Positions 41,198 to 49,196 of a stretch of DNA of 64,000 nt are shown here, piece after piece (within the stretch, counting starts at the first letter, position 1; each line of letters starts with the position of its first letter). The DNA is taken from positions 43,450-107,449 of the forward strand of contig NZ_JAQMYP010000036.1 of NCBI RefSeq assembly GCF_028369295.1. The letters run 5' to 3'. The position numbers were made by a program, and so were the translations under genes. The DNA comes from Streptomyces sp. HD (GTDB taxonomy: Bacteria; Actinomycetota; Actinomycetes; Streptomycetales; Streptomycetaceae). The notes beneath the pieces were generated by a model. It was not told where the DNA came from and did no database searches. It saw only the letters and a list, made by a program, of their open reading frames with translations.

Positions 41198-42205
41198 TTA
41201 CTCTGGGTTGTCCGCGAGGGATCTCGCCGCCCGGACGCAGTGGGCGAGAGCCCTGCGCGCGTACTCCGGGGAGGCCCCCGCGAGTCCGCACGACGGCGTG
41301 ACCGTGACCGCCTCCGTGAGAAGCCCCGGTGACAGCCCCAGCCTGCGCCACAACGTCCTGACACCCATGACGCTACCGGCAGGGTCTGACAATGGGCCGT
41401 CCGTGCCCGGGACGACACCGGCGAAGAGCCGGGTGCCGCCTTCCACCGCCTCGCCGATCGCGTCGTCGTCACGCTCGGTGAGGAGGGAGAAGTCGAAGGA
41501 GATCGCCGCCGCGCCCGCCCTGCGCAGCAGGCCGAACGGGACGTCCGGTGCGCACGAGTGGACCACGACGGGGCCGTCGCCGTGAACCCCGACGACGTCG
41601 CGGAGGGTGGCCTCGACGATCTGCCGGTCGACGGCGCGGTGGGTCCGGTAGCCGCTGGCGGTCTTGACCTGGCCGCGCAGTACGGCGACGAGGGAGGGCT
41701 CGTCGAGCTGGAGGACGAGCTGGGCGCCGGGGACTCGGCGGTGGACCTCCGCAAGGTGCTGGCGCAGGCCTTCGGCGAGGGAGGCGGCGAGGTCCCGGCA
41801 GGCGCCGGCGTCGGAGAGCGCTGCCTCGCCGTTCCTCAGCTCCAGTGCGGCGGCCAGCGTCCACGGGCCCACGGCCTGGACCTTCAGCATCCCCTCGTAC
41901 CCCTGGGTGAACTCCTCCAGGGCGTCGAGGTCCTCCCTCAGCCAGGACCTCGCCCGCTTGGTGTCCCGCCCCGGCCGATCCCCGATCCGCCAGCCGCTGG
42001 GCTCCACGCGCGCGTACAGCTCGACGAGCATCCCCGCGGTCCGGCCGATCATGTCCGCGCCGGGGCCGCGGGCGGGAAGCTCGGCGAGGAACGGGAAGTC
42101 GCCGAAGGACCCGGTGCCGGTCTTGGCGGCCTCACGGGCGTCGCCGCCGGGCATGGAACCGATGGCTGTGGCAGGGGCGAAGGTGAACGGGCTGTTTTCA
42201 CTCAC
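41198..42205 (-). CDS. Short cobalamin-independent methionine synthase-like protein (MetE C-terminal domain family)
   Basis: 335 aa, about half of MetE, made only of the catalytic barrel. Zn-type ligands His/Cys in VVVHSCAPDVPF and Cys in VTPSCGLAGASPEYARRAL are kept, so methyl transfer to a thiol is plausible; ATAIGSMPGGDAREA is the N-terminal signature. The folate-binding N-terminal half of MetE is missing, so the methyl donor may be a corrinoid protein or another carrier. GTG at 42205 has no Shine-Dalgarno; TAGGCT lies 6 bases upstream, suggesting a leaderless mRNA. 15 bases upstream of ligA, likely the same operon. Confidence 0.87.
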   Translation of the reverse strand: MSENSPFTFAPATAIGSMPGGDAREAAKTGTGSFGDFPFLAELPARGPGADMIGRTAGMLVELYARVEPSGWRIGDRPGRDTKRARSWLREDLDALEEFTQGYEGMLKVQAVGPWTLAAALELRNGEAALSDAGACRDLAASLAEGLRQHLAEVHRRVPGAQLVLQLDEPSLVAVLRGQVKTASGYRTHRAVDRQIVEATLRDVVGVHGDGPVVVHSCAPDVPFGLLRRAGAAAISFDFSLLTERDDDAIGEAVEGGTRLFAGVVPGTDGPLSDPAGSVMGVRTLWRRLGLSPGLLTEAVTVTPSCGLAGASPEYARRALAHCVRAARSLADNPE

Positions 42206-42281
42206 CCGGGAAGCCTATGCAACCTTCCGGTACCGGCTTCCCCCCTGTGGCTTCCAGGACCGCCTTCGCCCCTCCGGCCGG

Positions 42282-42971
42282 TCAGCGCCCCGGCCGCACC
42301 GTCAGGTCGTTCACCTCAGCGTCCCTCGGCAGGTCCAGGGCCATCAGGATCGTCGTGGCCACCGACTCGGGGTCGATCCACTTCGAGGCGTCGTACTCCT
42401 TGCCCTCCTGCTGATGCACCTTGGCCTGCATGGGGCTGGCGGTGCGGCCGGGGTAGACGCTGGTGACGCGGACGCCGCCCGCGTGCTCCTCGTGGCGGAG
42501 GGAGTCCGCGAGGGCCTTCAGGCCGTGCTTCGACGCGGCGTACGCGGACCAGTCGGCGTGCGCGTTGAGGCCTGCGCCGGAGTTCACGAAGACCACATGG
42601 CCGCGGGTGGCGCGCAGTTGGGGGAGGAAGTGGCGGGTCAGTTCGGCCGGGGAGATCAGGTTGACGTTGAGCTGGTGGCGCCAGGCCTTCGGGGTCAGGT
42701 CGCCCACCGGGCCCAGGTCCACGACCCCGGCGATGTGCAGCAGGGAGTCCACCCGGTCCGGGAGGGACTGGTGGGAGAAGGCCCAGGACAGCTTGTCCGG
42801 GTCCGCCAGGTCGCCGACGAGCGTCCGCGCGCCGGGGAACTCCGCCGCCAGTTCCTTCGCGCGGCCCGCGTCGCGCGCGTGGAGGACGAGTTCGTCCCCG
42901 CGCGCGTGCAGGCGGCGGGCGACGGCCGCGCCGATGCCGGATCCGGCTCCGGTGATCACATGTGTAGCCAT
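42282..42971 (-). CDS. Short-chain dehydrogenase/reductase
   Basis: 229 aa. Cofactor motif TGAGSGIGAAVARRL, LLHIAGVVDLG, and catalytic Ser/Tyr/Lys in VFVNSGAGLNAHADWSAYAA-SKHG, followed by VYPGRTASPM. The substrate is not identifiable. Start ATG 42971 (MATHVITG); an ATG three codons upstream at 42980 is equally open and neither has a good ribosome binding site. Lies 27 bases beyond the LOG-family gene on the same strand. Confidence 0.9.
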   Translation of the reverse strand: MATHVITGAGSGIGAAVARRLHARGDELVLHARDAGRAKELAAEFPGARTLVGDLADPDKLSWAFSHQSLPDRVDSLLHIAGVVDLGPVGDLTPKAWRHQLNVNLISPAELTRHFLPQLRATRGHVVFVNSGAGLNAHADWSAYAASKHGLKALADSLRHEEHAGGVRVTSVYPGRTASPMQAKVHQQEGKEYDASKWIDPESVATTILMALDLPRDAEVNDLTVRPGR

Positions 42972-42998
42972 GCCCGCCATGCTCGCATCAGCGGGAAC

Positions 42999-43538
42999 TC
43001 ACTCCACGCCCTGGCTCTCCTCCAGGTAGGCCAGCGCCCCGACCGGCTCCTCGGCGAAGAACACCAGGTCGGTCAGCGGGCGGGGCAGGAAGCCCTCGTC
43101 CTCCATGCGGCGGAACTGCTCCTTCAGGCCGTCGTAGAAGCCCGCGGTGTTGAGCAGCACCACCGGCTTGTCGGTGTGGCCGTGCTTCTTCAGCTCCAGG
43201 ATCTCGGTGGCCTCGTCGAGCGTGCCCGTGCCGCCGACCATGATCACCACGGCGTCGGCCTTCTCCAGCAGCAGCCTCTTGCGCTCGGCGAGGTCCTTGG
43301 CGATCACCATCTCGTCGACGCCCGGGCGGGCCTTGGCGGCCAGGAACTCCACGGAGACGCCGACGAGGCGGCCGCCCGCCTCCTGCACCCCGTCCGCGAC
43401 GACCTTCATCAGCCCGACGTCGGAGCCGCCCCAGACGAGCGTGTGCCCGCCCTTGCCCAGCAGTTTCGCGAACTCGCGCGCGGGGTGCGTGTAACGGTCG
43501 TCGAGGTCGGCGGCGGAGAGGAAGACGCAGATTCGCAT
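42999..43538 (-). CDS. LOG-family protein (TIGR00730-like), altered PGGxGT motif
   Basis: 179 aa Rossmann-like nucleotide 5'-monophosphate phosphoribohydrolase fold. Seen: LVWGGSDVGLMKVVADGVQE (family GGxxGLMG), VDEMVIAKDLAERKRLLLEK (the R/K region), and MVGGTGTLDEATEILELKKH, the active-site loop. That loop is usually PGGxGTxxE; here Pro is replaced by Val, while GG, GT and Glu remain. DKPVVLLNTAGFYDGL follows as normal. Start ATG 43538. Real cytokinin activation is unproven in streptomycetes. Confidence 0.87.
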   Translation of the reverse strand: MRICVFLSAADLDDRYTHPAREFAKLLGKGGHTLVWGGSDVGLMKVVADGVQEAGGRLVGVSVEFLAAKARPGVDEMVIAKDLAERKRLLLEKADAVVIMVGGTGTLDEATEILELKKHGHTDKPVVLLNTAGFYDGLKEQFRRMEDEGFLPRPLTDLVFFAEEPVGALAYLEESQGVE

Positions 43539-43588
43539 GAGGCCACCGTACGCGGGAAGAACCAGGCGCCCGCGAGCGCTTTCCGGGT

Positions 43589-43912
43589 ATGGCTGATGGA
43601 CACACGATCACGATCGAGCAGGGCACGCGACGCGTACGGGTCGTTCACGGCGACCAGGTCCTGGCGGAGAGCGACCGCCCCCTCGTCCTGCGGGAGACCG
43701 GCTGTCCGGTGCGTTACTACATCCCGGCCGAGGACGTACGACTCGACCTGCTCACTCCCTCCGACACGCACACGTACTGCCCGTTCAAGGGAACGGCCTC
43801 CTACTGGTCCCTGCCGGACACGACGGACCTGGTCTGGGCGTACCCGGACCCCAAGCCGGACGTGGCCGAGATCAAGGACCACCTCTGCTTCTACGACGTC
43901 GAAGTGTCGTGA
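43589..43912 (+). CDS. DUF427 family protein
   Basis: 107 aa with the DUF427 beta-tent signatures VLAESDRPLVLRETGCPVRY, YIPAEDVRLDLL, THTYCPFKGTASYW and LVWAYPDP. The Cys-Pro-Phe-Lys-Gly block is the most conserved part of the family. Biochemical role unknown. Divergent from the LOG gene (50 bases apart); the ATG at 43589 has no clear ribosome binding site. The hydrolase gene follows after 37 bases. Confidence 0.88.
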   Translation: MADGHTITIEQGTRRVRVVHGDQVLAESDRPLVLRETGCPVRYYIPAEDVRLDLLTPSDTHTYCPFKGTASYWSLPDTTDLVWAYPDPKPDVAEIKDHLCFYDVEVS

Positions 43913-43949
43913 GCGATTAGTTCCGTGCCGTAGGGCAGTCTCCACAGGC

Positions 43950-44729
43950 ATGGACAAGAAGACCATTTCGGCCGACGGCACCTCCATCGCGTACGAGATC
44001 CGCGGCGAGGGTCCGGTGGTGATCCTCGTCAGCGGTGCGATGTCCACCGGGGGCACCGTGGCGCCGCTGGCCGTGGCTCTGGCGGACCGTTTCAGGGTCG
44101 CCGTGTACGACAGGCGCGGGCGCGGTCAGAGCCGTGACACGCCGCCGTACGCGGTGGAGCGCGAGGTCGAGGACCTTGCCGCGTTGATCGAGGCGGTGGG
44201 CGGGGAGGCGGCGCTGTGCGGCGTCTCGTCGGGCGGCGCGCTGGTGCTGGAGGCGGCGGCGAGCGGGCTGCCGGTGCGTCAGGTCGCGGTGTACGAGGTG
44301 CCGTTCGCCGTCTACGAGGGCGGCGCGAAGGAGCGAGCGGAGTACACCGAGCGGCTCACGGAAGCGCTCGCTCAGGGGAGTCGTGGGGACGCCGTCGAGC
44401 TGTTCTTGCGGCTGACCGGGATGGCCGAGCAGATGATCCAGGGTGCACGCCAGTCCCCCATGTGGCCCGGCATGGAGAGGATCGCGCCGAGCCTCGCCTA
44501 CGACAACGCCGTGATGGGCGACGGCCTGGTGCCCCGGGACCGGCTGGCCTCGATCGGCATCCCGGTGCTGGCCGTCGCGGGCAGCGCGAGCCCCGCGTGG
44601 ATGCACGAGGCGGCGCGGGCGGTCGCGGAGACGGTGCCCGAGGGGGCGTATCGGAGCCTGGCGGGGCAGACCCACATGGTGGAGCCGGAGGTGCTCGCGC
44701 CGGTGCTCGCGGAGTTCTTCGGGAGGTGA
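43950..44729 (+). CDS. Alpha/beta-fold hydrolase
   Basis: 259 aa. Oxyanion region ILVSGAMSTGG, DRRGRGQSRDTPPYAVEREV, nucleophile elbow GVSSGG with Ser93, and catalytic His in LAGQTHMVEPEVLAPVLAEF. The acid is probably the Asp or Ser region near LAVAGSASPAWMHEA, where the usual Asp is not obvious. Substrate unknown. Start ATG 43950; no Shine-Dalgarno. Convergent with mnmA, 12 bases between stops. Confidence 0.88.
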   Translation: MDKKTISADGTSIAYEIRGEGPVVILVSGAMSTGGTVAPLAVALADRFRVAVYDRRGRGQSRDTPPYAVEREVEDLAALIEAVGGEAALCGVSSGGALVLEAAASGLPVRQVAVYEVPFAVYEGGAKERAEYTERLTEALAQGSRGDAVELFLRLTGMAEQMIQGARQSPMWPGMERIAPSLAYDNAVMGDGLVPRDRLASIGIPVLAVAGSASPAWMHEAARAVAETVPEGAYRSLAGQTHMVEPEVLAPVLAEFFGR

Positions 44730-44741
44730 CCCTGGGCGGCC

Positions 44742-45872
44742 TCAGACCGCCGTCGGAGTCGCCCGAACCGTGGACGCGATCGTCGCCGAGCCCACCACGC
44801 GCGTGTCGTCGTACAGGACGATCGCCTGGCCGGGGGCGACGCCGCGGACCGGCTCGGTGAAGGTGACCTCCAGGGAGCCGTCGATCAGTTCGGCGGTCAC
44901 CTCGGTCTCGCCGCCGTGGGCGCGCAGCTGGGCGGTGTAGGTGCCGGGGCCGGTCGGGGCGGTGCCGCACCAGCGGGGCTTGATGGCGGTCAGGGCGGTC
45001 ACGTCCAGCGCGGACGCCGGGCCGACCGTCACCGTGTTGTTCACCGGCGAGATGTCGAGGACGTAGCGCGGCTTGCCGTCGGCGGCCGGGGTGCCGATGC
45101 GCAGGCCCTTGCGCTGGCCGATGGTGAAGCCGTACGCGCCCTCGTGCGTGCCGAGCCTGGCTCCCGACTCGTCGACGATGTCGCCCTCCGCCTTGCCGAG
45201 GCGGTTCGCGAGGAAGCCCTGGGTGTCTCCGTCGGCGATGAAGCAGATGTCGTGCGAGTCGGGCTTCTTGGCGACCGCGAGGCCACGGCGCTCGGCCTCC
45301 GCACGGATCTCGTCCTTGGTCGTCAGCGTGTCGCCGAGCGGGAACATCGCGTGCGCCAGCTGCTTCTCGTCCAGGACGCCGAGGACGTACGACTGGTCCT
45401 TGGCCATGTCGGAGGCGCGGTGCAGTTCGCGGGTGCCGTCCTCGTTGAGGACGACCGTGGCGTAGTGGCCCGTGCAGACGGCGTCGAAGCCGAGGGCCAG
45501 CGCCTTGTCCAGGAGGGCCGCGAACTTGATCTTCTCGTTGCAGCGCAGGCAGGGGTTCGGGGTGCGGCCGGCCTCGTACTCGGCGATGAAGTCCTCGACG
45601 ACGTCCTCGCGGAAGCGGTCGGCGAGGTCCCAGACGTAGAACGGGATGCCGATGACGTCGGCGGCACGGCGGGCGTCGCGGGAGTCCTCGATGGTGCAAC
45701 AGCCCCGCGCGCCCGTGCGGAAGGATTGGGGGTTCGCGGAGAGCGCGAGGTGGACGCCGGTCACGTCGTGGCCCGCTTCGGCGGCGCGGGCGGCGGCTAC
45801 GGCGGAGTCGACCCCGCCGGACATGGCGGCGAGGACGCGGAGGGGGCGGGAGGGCTGCGCGGTGTCAGTCAT
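44742..45872 (-). CDS. mnmA: tRNA-specific 2-thiouridylase
   Basis: 376 aa; makes 2-thiouridine at position 34 of Lys, Glu and Gln tRNAs using ATP and persulfide sulfur. PP-loop VLAAMSGGVDSAVAAARA, catalytic Cys in NPCLRCNEKIKF, second Cys in DSHDICFI, and the C-terminal beta-barrel. Start ATG 45872 (MTDTAQPSRPLRV) with GGAAGGG upstream; the frame is open to 47117 only as a shadow of the cysteine desulfurase. The sulfur donor gene lies just upstream on the same strand, separated by the oppositely oriented amidase. Also called trmU. Confidence 0.96.
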   Translation of the reverse strand: MTDTAQPSRPLRVLAAMSGGVDSAVAAARAAEAGHDVTGVHLALSANPQSFRTGARGCCTIEDSRDARRAADVIGIPFYVWDLADRFREDVVEDFIAEYEAGRTPNPCLRCNEKIKFAALLDKALALGFDAVCTGHYATVVLNEDGTRELHRASDMAKDQSYVLGVLDEKQLAHAMFPLGDTLTTKDEIRAEAERRGLAVAKKPDSHDICFIADGDTQGFLANRLGKAEGDIVDESGARLGTHEGAYGFTIGQRKGLRIGTPAADGKPRYVLDISPVNNTVTVGPASALDVTALTAIKPRWCGTAPTGPGTYTAQLRAHGGETEVTAELIDGSLEVTFTEPVRGVAPGQAIVLYDDTRVVGSATIASTVRATPTAV

Positions 45873-45932
45873 AACCCTTCCAGGGTAAGGGGGCGCGGGA
45901 ACCAGGGCTCCCGAGTATCCGTTGACGATCAC

Positions 45933-46601
45933 ATGGGACAGCGGAAGGCCTCGAAGGACGGCGACCGGAAGGTCGGTCGTCGCGCGTTGCTCATCGGCGG
46001 TACGGCGGCCGCGGTGGGCTCGGCCGTGCTGGCCCGCGACGAGCTGGCGCGCCTGTGGTGGCGGGTGCCCGGCGTGGAGAAGCCACGCAAGGAGGGCGAG
46101 GTCGACTACGCCGGGGCGCGCTGGGTGGCGGCGTCGGACGCGAACTGGCGGCGGGCGGACCGGCCCGACGACTACGGCATCGACATGGTGATCATCCATG
46201 TCACCCAGGGCAGCTTCGACAGCGCGGTGAAGGCGTTCCAGGACCCGGAGCACGGAGCGGCCGCGCACTACATCGTCCGCAAGGACGGCCACGTCACACA
46301 GATGATCCGCGAGCTGGACGTGGCGTACCACGCGGGCAACCGCGACTACAACGAGCGCAGTGTCGGCATCGAGCACGAGGGCTTCGTGGAGCGGCCGCAG
46401 GACCTCACGGACGAGATGTACGAGGCGTCCGCGCGGCTCACGGCCCGGATATGCGCGCGCTACGACATACCCGTCGACCGCGAGCACATCATCGGGCATG
46501 TGGAGGTGCCGGGGACCGACCACACGGATCCCGGGGAGCACTGGGACTGGGACCGGTACATGAAGCTGGTGCGGGCGGCGCGTACGGCGGCGCCCGCGTA
46601 G
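45933..46601 (+). CDS. N-acetylmuramoyl-L-alanine amidase (Amidase_2), exported
   Basis: 222 aa. N-terminus MGQRKASKDGDRKVGRRALL-IGGTAAAVG has a twin-Arg-like RR before a hydrophobic segment, suggesting Tat export or a membrane anchor. Catalytic domain: Zn ligands His in VIIHVTQGSF, His in HIIGHVEV or nearby, and the HTDPGEHWDWDRY motif at the end; also YHAGNRDYNERSVGIEHEGF. It cleaves the bond between MurNAc and the stem peptide. Start ATG 45933 without clear ribosome binding site, divergent from mnmA (60 bases). Confidence 0.9.
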   Translation: MGQRKASKDGDRKVGRRALLIGGTAAAVGSAVLARDELARLWWRVPGVEKPRKEGEVDYAGARWVAASDANWRRADRPDDYGIDMVIIHVTQGSFDSAVKAFQDPEHGAAAHYIVRKDGHVTQMIRELDVAYHAGNRDYNERSVGIEHEGFVERPQDLTDEMYEASARLTARICARYDIPVDREHIIGHVEVPGTDHTDPGEHWDWDRYMKLVRAARTAAPA

Positions 46602-46605
46602 CGCG

Positions 46606-47781
46606 CTAGGTGAGCCCTGCCGCCCGTGCCCGTTCCACCGCCGGGCCGATCGCCTTGGCGACCGCTTCGACGTCGGCCTCCGTGGAGGTGTGGCCGAGGG
46701 AGAAGCGGAGCGTGCCGCGGGCCAGGTCGGGGTCGGTGCCGGTGGCCAGGAGGACGTGGCTGGGCTGGGCGACGCCCGCGGTGCAGGCGGAGCCGGTGGA
46801 GCACTCGATGCCCTGGGCGTCCAGGAGGAGGAGCAGGGAGTCGCCCTCGCAGCCCGGGAAGGTGAAGTGCGCGTTGGCCGGGAGACGGCCGTCGGATGCC
46901 GGGTCGCCGCCGAGGATCGCGTCCGGCACCGCCGTACGGACCGCCTCGACGAGGGCGTCGCGCAGGGTGCCGATCTCGGATGCGAACCACTCGCGCTGTT
47001 CGGCGGCGAGGCGGCCGGCGACCGCGAAGGAGGCGATGGCGGGGACGTCGAGGGTGCCGGAGCGGACGTGGCGTTCCTGCCCGCCGCCGTGCAGGACGGG
47101 GACGGGGGTGTACTCACGGCCGAGGATCAGGGCGCCGATGCCGTACGGGCCGCCGATCTTGTGGCCCGACACCGTCATCGCGGCGAGGCCGGAGGCGGCG
47201 AAGTCGACGGGGACCTGACCGAAGGCCTGGACCGCGTCGGCGTGCAGCGGGACGTCGAACTCCCTTGCCACGTCGGCCAGTTCACGGACCGGCATGACGG
47301 TGCCGATCTCGTTGTTGGCCCACATCACGGTGGCCAGGGCGATGTCGTGGGGGCTGCGGGCGATGGCCTCGCGCAGAGCGTCCGGGTGGACCCGGCCGTG
47401 GGCGTCGACCGGGAGGTACTCGACGGTGGCGCCCTCGTGTTCGGCGAGCCAGTGGACGGCGTCGAGTACGGCGTGGTGTTCGACGGGGCTGGCCAGGACG
47501 CGGGTGCGGGTCCGCGCCGGGTCGGCGTCGCGGCGGGACCAGTACAGGCCCTTGACCGCGAGGTTGTCGGCCTCGGTGCCGCCGGAGGTGAAGACGACCT
47601 CGCTGGGGCGGGCGCCGAGCGCTTCCGCGAGGGTCTCGCGGGCCTCCTCGACGGTGCGCCTCGCGCGGCGGCCGGATGCGTGGAGGGAGGACGCGTTGCC
47701 GGTGACGCTCAGCTGGGCGGTCAGCGCCTCTGCCGCCTCCGGGAGCATGGGGGTGGTCGCGGCGTGGTCGAGGTAAGCCAT
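46606..47781 (-). CDS. Cysteine desulfurase (IscS/NifS class)
   Basis: 391 aa PLP enzyme that takes sulfur from cysteine. MAYLDHAATTPMLPEA start; His in SPVEHHAVLDAVHW, PLP-binding Lys in SGHKIGGPYGIGAL, and persulfide Cys in ECSTGSACTAGV. As neighbour of mnmA it probably feeds tRNA thiolation. ATG 47781; a minus-strand TAGAAT (complement of 47792-47797) lies 10 bases upstream, so the leader is only a few bases. It ends 4 bases from the convergent amidase stop. Confidence 0.95.
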   Translation of the reverse strand: MAYLDHAATTPMLPEAAEALTAQLSVTGNASSLHASGRRARRTVEEARETLAEALGARPSEVVFTSGGTEADNLAVKGLYWSRRDADPARTRTRVLASPVEHHAVLDAVHWLAEHEGATVEYLPVDAHGRVHPDALREAIARSPHDIALATVMWANNEIGTVMPVRELADVAREFDVPLHADAVQAFGQVPVDFAASGLAAMTVSGHKIGGPYGIGALILGREYTPVPVLHGGGQERHVRSGTLDVPAIASFAVAGRLAAEQREWFASEIGTLRDALVEAVRTAVPDAILGGDPASDGRLPANAHFTFPGCEGDSLLLLLDAQGIECSTGSACTAGVAQPSHVLLATGTDPDLARGTLRFSLGHTSTEADVEAVAKAIGPAVERARAAGLT

Positions 47782-47798
47782 GGTGGCGACGATTCTAC

Positions 47799-47816
47799 GG
47801 CGCCCTGGTGGGCGCC
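47799..47816 (-). terminator. GGCGCC hairpin between DUF4190 gene and cysteine desulfurase
   Basis: GGCGCC-CTGGTG-GGCGCC, a 6-bp stem ending just before the cysteine desulfurase -10 region. Likely terminates the small membrane-protein genes upstream. Confidence 0.4.
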
Positions 47817-47872
47817 CCCGAGCCAAGGGCCCCGGGTGGCAGCAGCCGCTGGAAGCTGCGGGACGACGTCCG

Positions 47873-48145
47873 CTAGAAGCTCCAGGACAACGTGCTGTCC
47901 ATCTGCATCAGCGTCACCAGGACCAGCAGGTCAGCGACGCCCAGCCCCATCCCCAGGTAGGCGCGGCCCTTGCGGGCGGTGCCGCGCCAGAGGGACGCCG
48001 CTGCCAGGACGATGGCGGTCGGGCCGAGGAAGACGTTGAAGACCAGGAGGCCGAGGAGGCCGAGGATGAAGGACGCCACGGCCATGCCGTCGGCGTCGCG
48101 GGTGCGGGTGCCGGGGCGGGGGGTGGCCGGTGCGGTGAGTTGCAT
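47873..48145 (-). CDS. DUF4190 domain small membrane protein
   Basis: 90 aa: short polar N-terminus (MQLTAPATPRPGTRTRDADG), then two membrane segments (VASFILGLLGLLVFNVFLGP plus AIVLAAASL; LGMGLGVADLLVLVTLM) with the RGTARKGRAYLGMGLGVADL pattern of DUF4190. AGGAG lies upstream of the ATG at 48145. Function unknown. 43 bases beyond the 50-aa membrane peptide gene, likely cotranscribed. Confidence 0.85.
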   Translation of the reverse strand: MQLTAPATPRPGTRTRDADGMAVASFILGLLGLLVFNVFLGPTAIVLAAASLWRGTARKGRAYLGMGLGVADLLVLVTLMQMDSTLSWSF

Positions 48146-48188
48146 GATTGTCAGCTCCTGAGGAGTCGGTTCGGTCCGGTCGATGGGG

Positions 48189-48341
48189 TCAGTTGCGGCG
48201 GGCGTGACGCTCGCGGGCGGCGAAGATGCCCAGCCAGACGGCGATCACGGCGGCGGCGACAGCGGTGAAGGTGAGCGGTGCGTGGGCCACGGCGCCCAGC
48301 AGCACACCCAGCAGCAGGAGTGCGGCGACGAGGAACAGCAT
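48189..48341 (-). CDS. 50-aa membrane peptide
   Basis: MLFLVAALLLLGVLLGAVAH begins a two-helix hydrophobic peptide that continues APLTFTAVAAAVIAVWLGIF and ends in a basic AARERHARRN tail, so both ends are probably cytoplasmic. AAGGGGGATC precedes the ATG at 48341. It is short enough to be missed by usual gene calls. It is divergent from tetR (48490), whose operators lie between, so it and the DUF4190 gene are probable targets. Confidence 0.75.
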   Translation of the reverse strand: MLFLVAALLLLGVLLGAVAHAPLTFTAVAAAVIAVWLGIFAARERHARRN

Positions 48342-48396
48342 GGGTCGGATCCCCCTTCGAGATCTCTCTTTCGGCGATCTCTCTCGTTACGTTTCG

Positions 48397-48424
48397 GTGA
48401 ACAGTTGTAGTAACAGTTGTTCAC
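48397..48424. promoter_or_regulatory. TetR operator 1 (distal)
   Basis: A 28-base dyad: GTGAACAGTTG at one end and CAGTTGTTCAC at the other (outer arms GTGAACA/TGTTCAC). The AACAGTTGTT core recurs in operator 2. It lies upstream of the 50-aa peptide gene. Confidence 0.65.
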
Positions 48425-48465
48425 TGACTCCCAAGTCTAGCGTGCCCCACGGCTTTTCAATTCCA

Positions 48466-48483
48466 GAGAACAGTTGTTAACTG
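48466..48483. promoter_or_regulatory. TetR operator 2 overlapping the tetR promoter
   Basis: GAGAACAGTTGTTAACTG, with dyad CAGTT-GT-TAACTG. It overlaps a predicted -10 (TTAACT, 48477-48482, with TTTTCA/TTTCAA about 17 bases upstream), seven bases before the tetR ATG, so repression would be autogenous. Confidence 0.65.
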
Positions 48484-48489
48484 CATGGC

Positions 48490-49116
48490 ATGAGTCACAC
48501 CCTCGGCATTCGGCAGGCCCAGAAACAGAAGACCCGACAGGCGCTCCTGGACGCGGCGTTGGGACTGCTGGAGGAGCAGAGCCTGAGCAGTCTGGGCCTG
48601 CGCGAGGTCACGCGCGAGGTCGGCGTCGCCCCGACCGCCTTCTACCGGCACTTCCGCTCCACCGCCGACCTCGGCGTCGCTCTCGTCGAGGAGGCGCTGG
48701 GCAGTCTGCACCCGATGATCCGCAAGATCGTCACCTCCGCCGGCGACAGCGACCTGCGCATAGAACGCGCCGTCGAGCTGATCGCCCGGCATGTCGACAC
48801 ACACCCGGCCCACGTCCGCTTCATCGCCCGGGAACGGCACGGCGGGGTGCAGTCGGTGCGCGAGGCGATCCAGGACCAACTGGCCCAGTTCGCCGAGGAG
48901 GTGAAGGTCGCGCTCACCAAGGACCCGGTCTCCCGGGGCTGGGGCGACGACGACCTCCTGATGCTGGCCAACCTCTACGTCGACCAGATGCTGATGACGG
49001 CCTCCCTGTTCCTGGACGCCCTGGAGGAGCCGGAAGAGGAGCGGGAGCGCGTCGCCCAGGTCGCGACCCGTCAGATGCGGCTGATCAGCATCGGGCGCGA
49101 GCACTGGCTGGACTGA
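48490..49116 (+). CDS. TetR-family regulator (FabR-like)
   Basis: 208 aa. HTH LREVTREVGVAPTAFYRHFR with the long N-terminal helix RQAQKQKTRQALLDAALGLL. The FYRHFRSTADLGVALVEEAL segment and the pattern HPAHVRFIARERHGG are typical of TetR proteins related to FabR of fatty-acid control. ATG 48490 has no Shine-Dalgarno and sits 7 bases after a -10, so the mRNA is probably leaderless. Two operators lie upstream, so it should repress itself and the divergent small membrane genes. Any link to lipid synthesis is inference. Confidence 0.9.
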   Translation: MSHTLGIRQAQKQKTRQALLDAALGLLEEQSLSSLGLREVTREVGVAPTAFYRHFRSTADLGVALVEEALGSLHPMIRKIVTSAGDSDLRIERAVELIARHVDTHPAHVRFIARERHGGVQSVREAIQDQLAQFAEEVKVALTKDPVSRGWGDDDLLMLANLYVDQMLMTASLFLDALEEPEEERERVAQVATRQMRLISIGREHWLD

Positions 49117-49142
49117 GCACCGGCAACACGACGCAACACGAC

Positions 49143-49178
49143 AGGGCGGCACCCCCGTTCACCGGGAGTACCGCCCCT
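49143..49178. terminator. Terminator after tetR
   Basis: AGGGCGG (49143-49149) pairs with CCGCCCCT (to 49178) and ACCCCCG/CGGGAGT partly inside, between the convergent tetR and the broken lipoprotein gene. Confidence 0.55.
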
Positions 49179-49196
49179 GACGCAAGTCGTCCCGCG

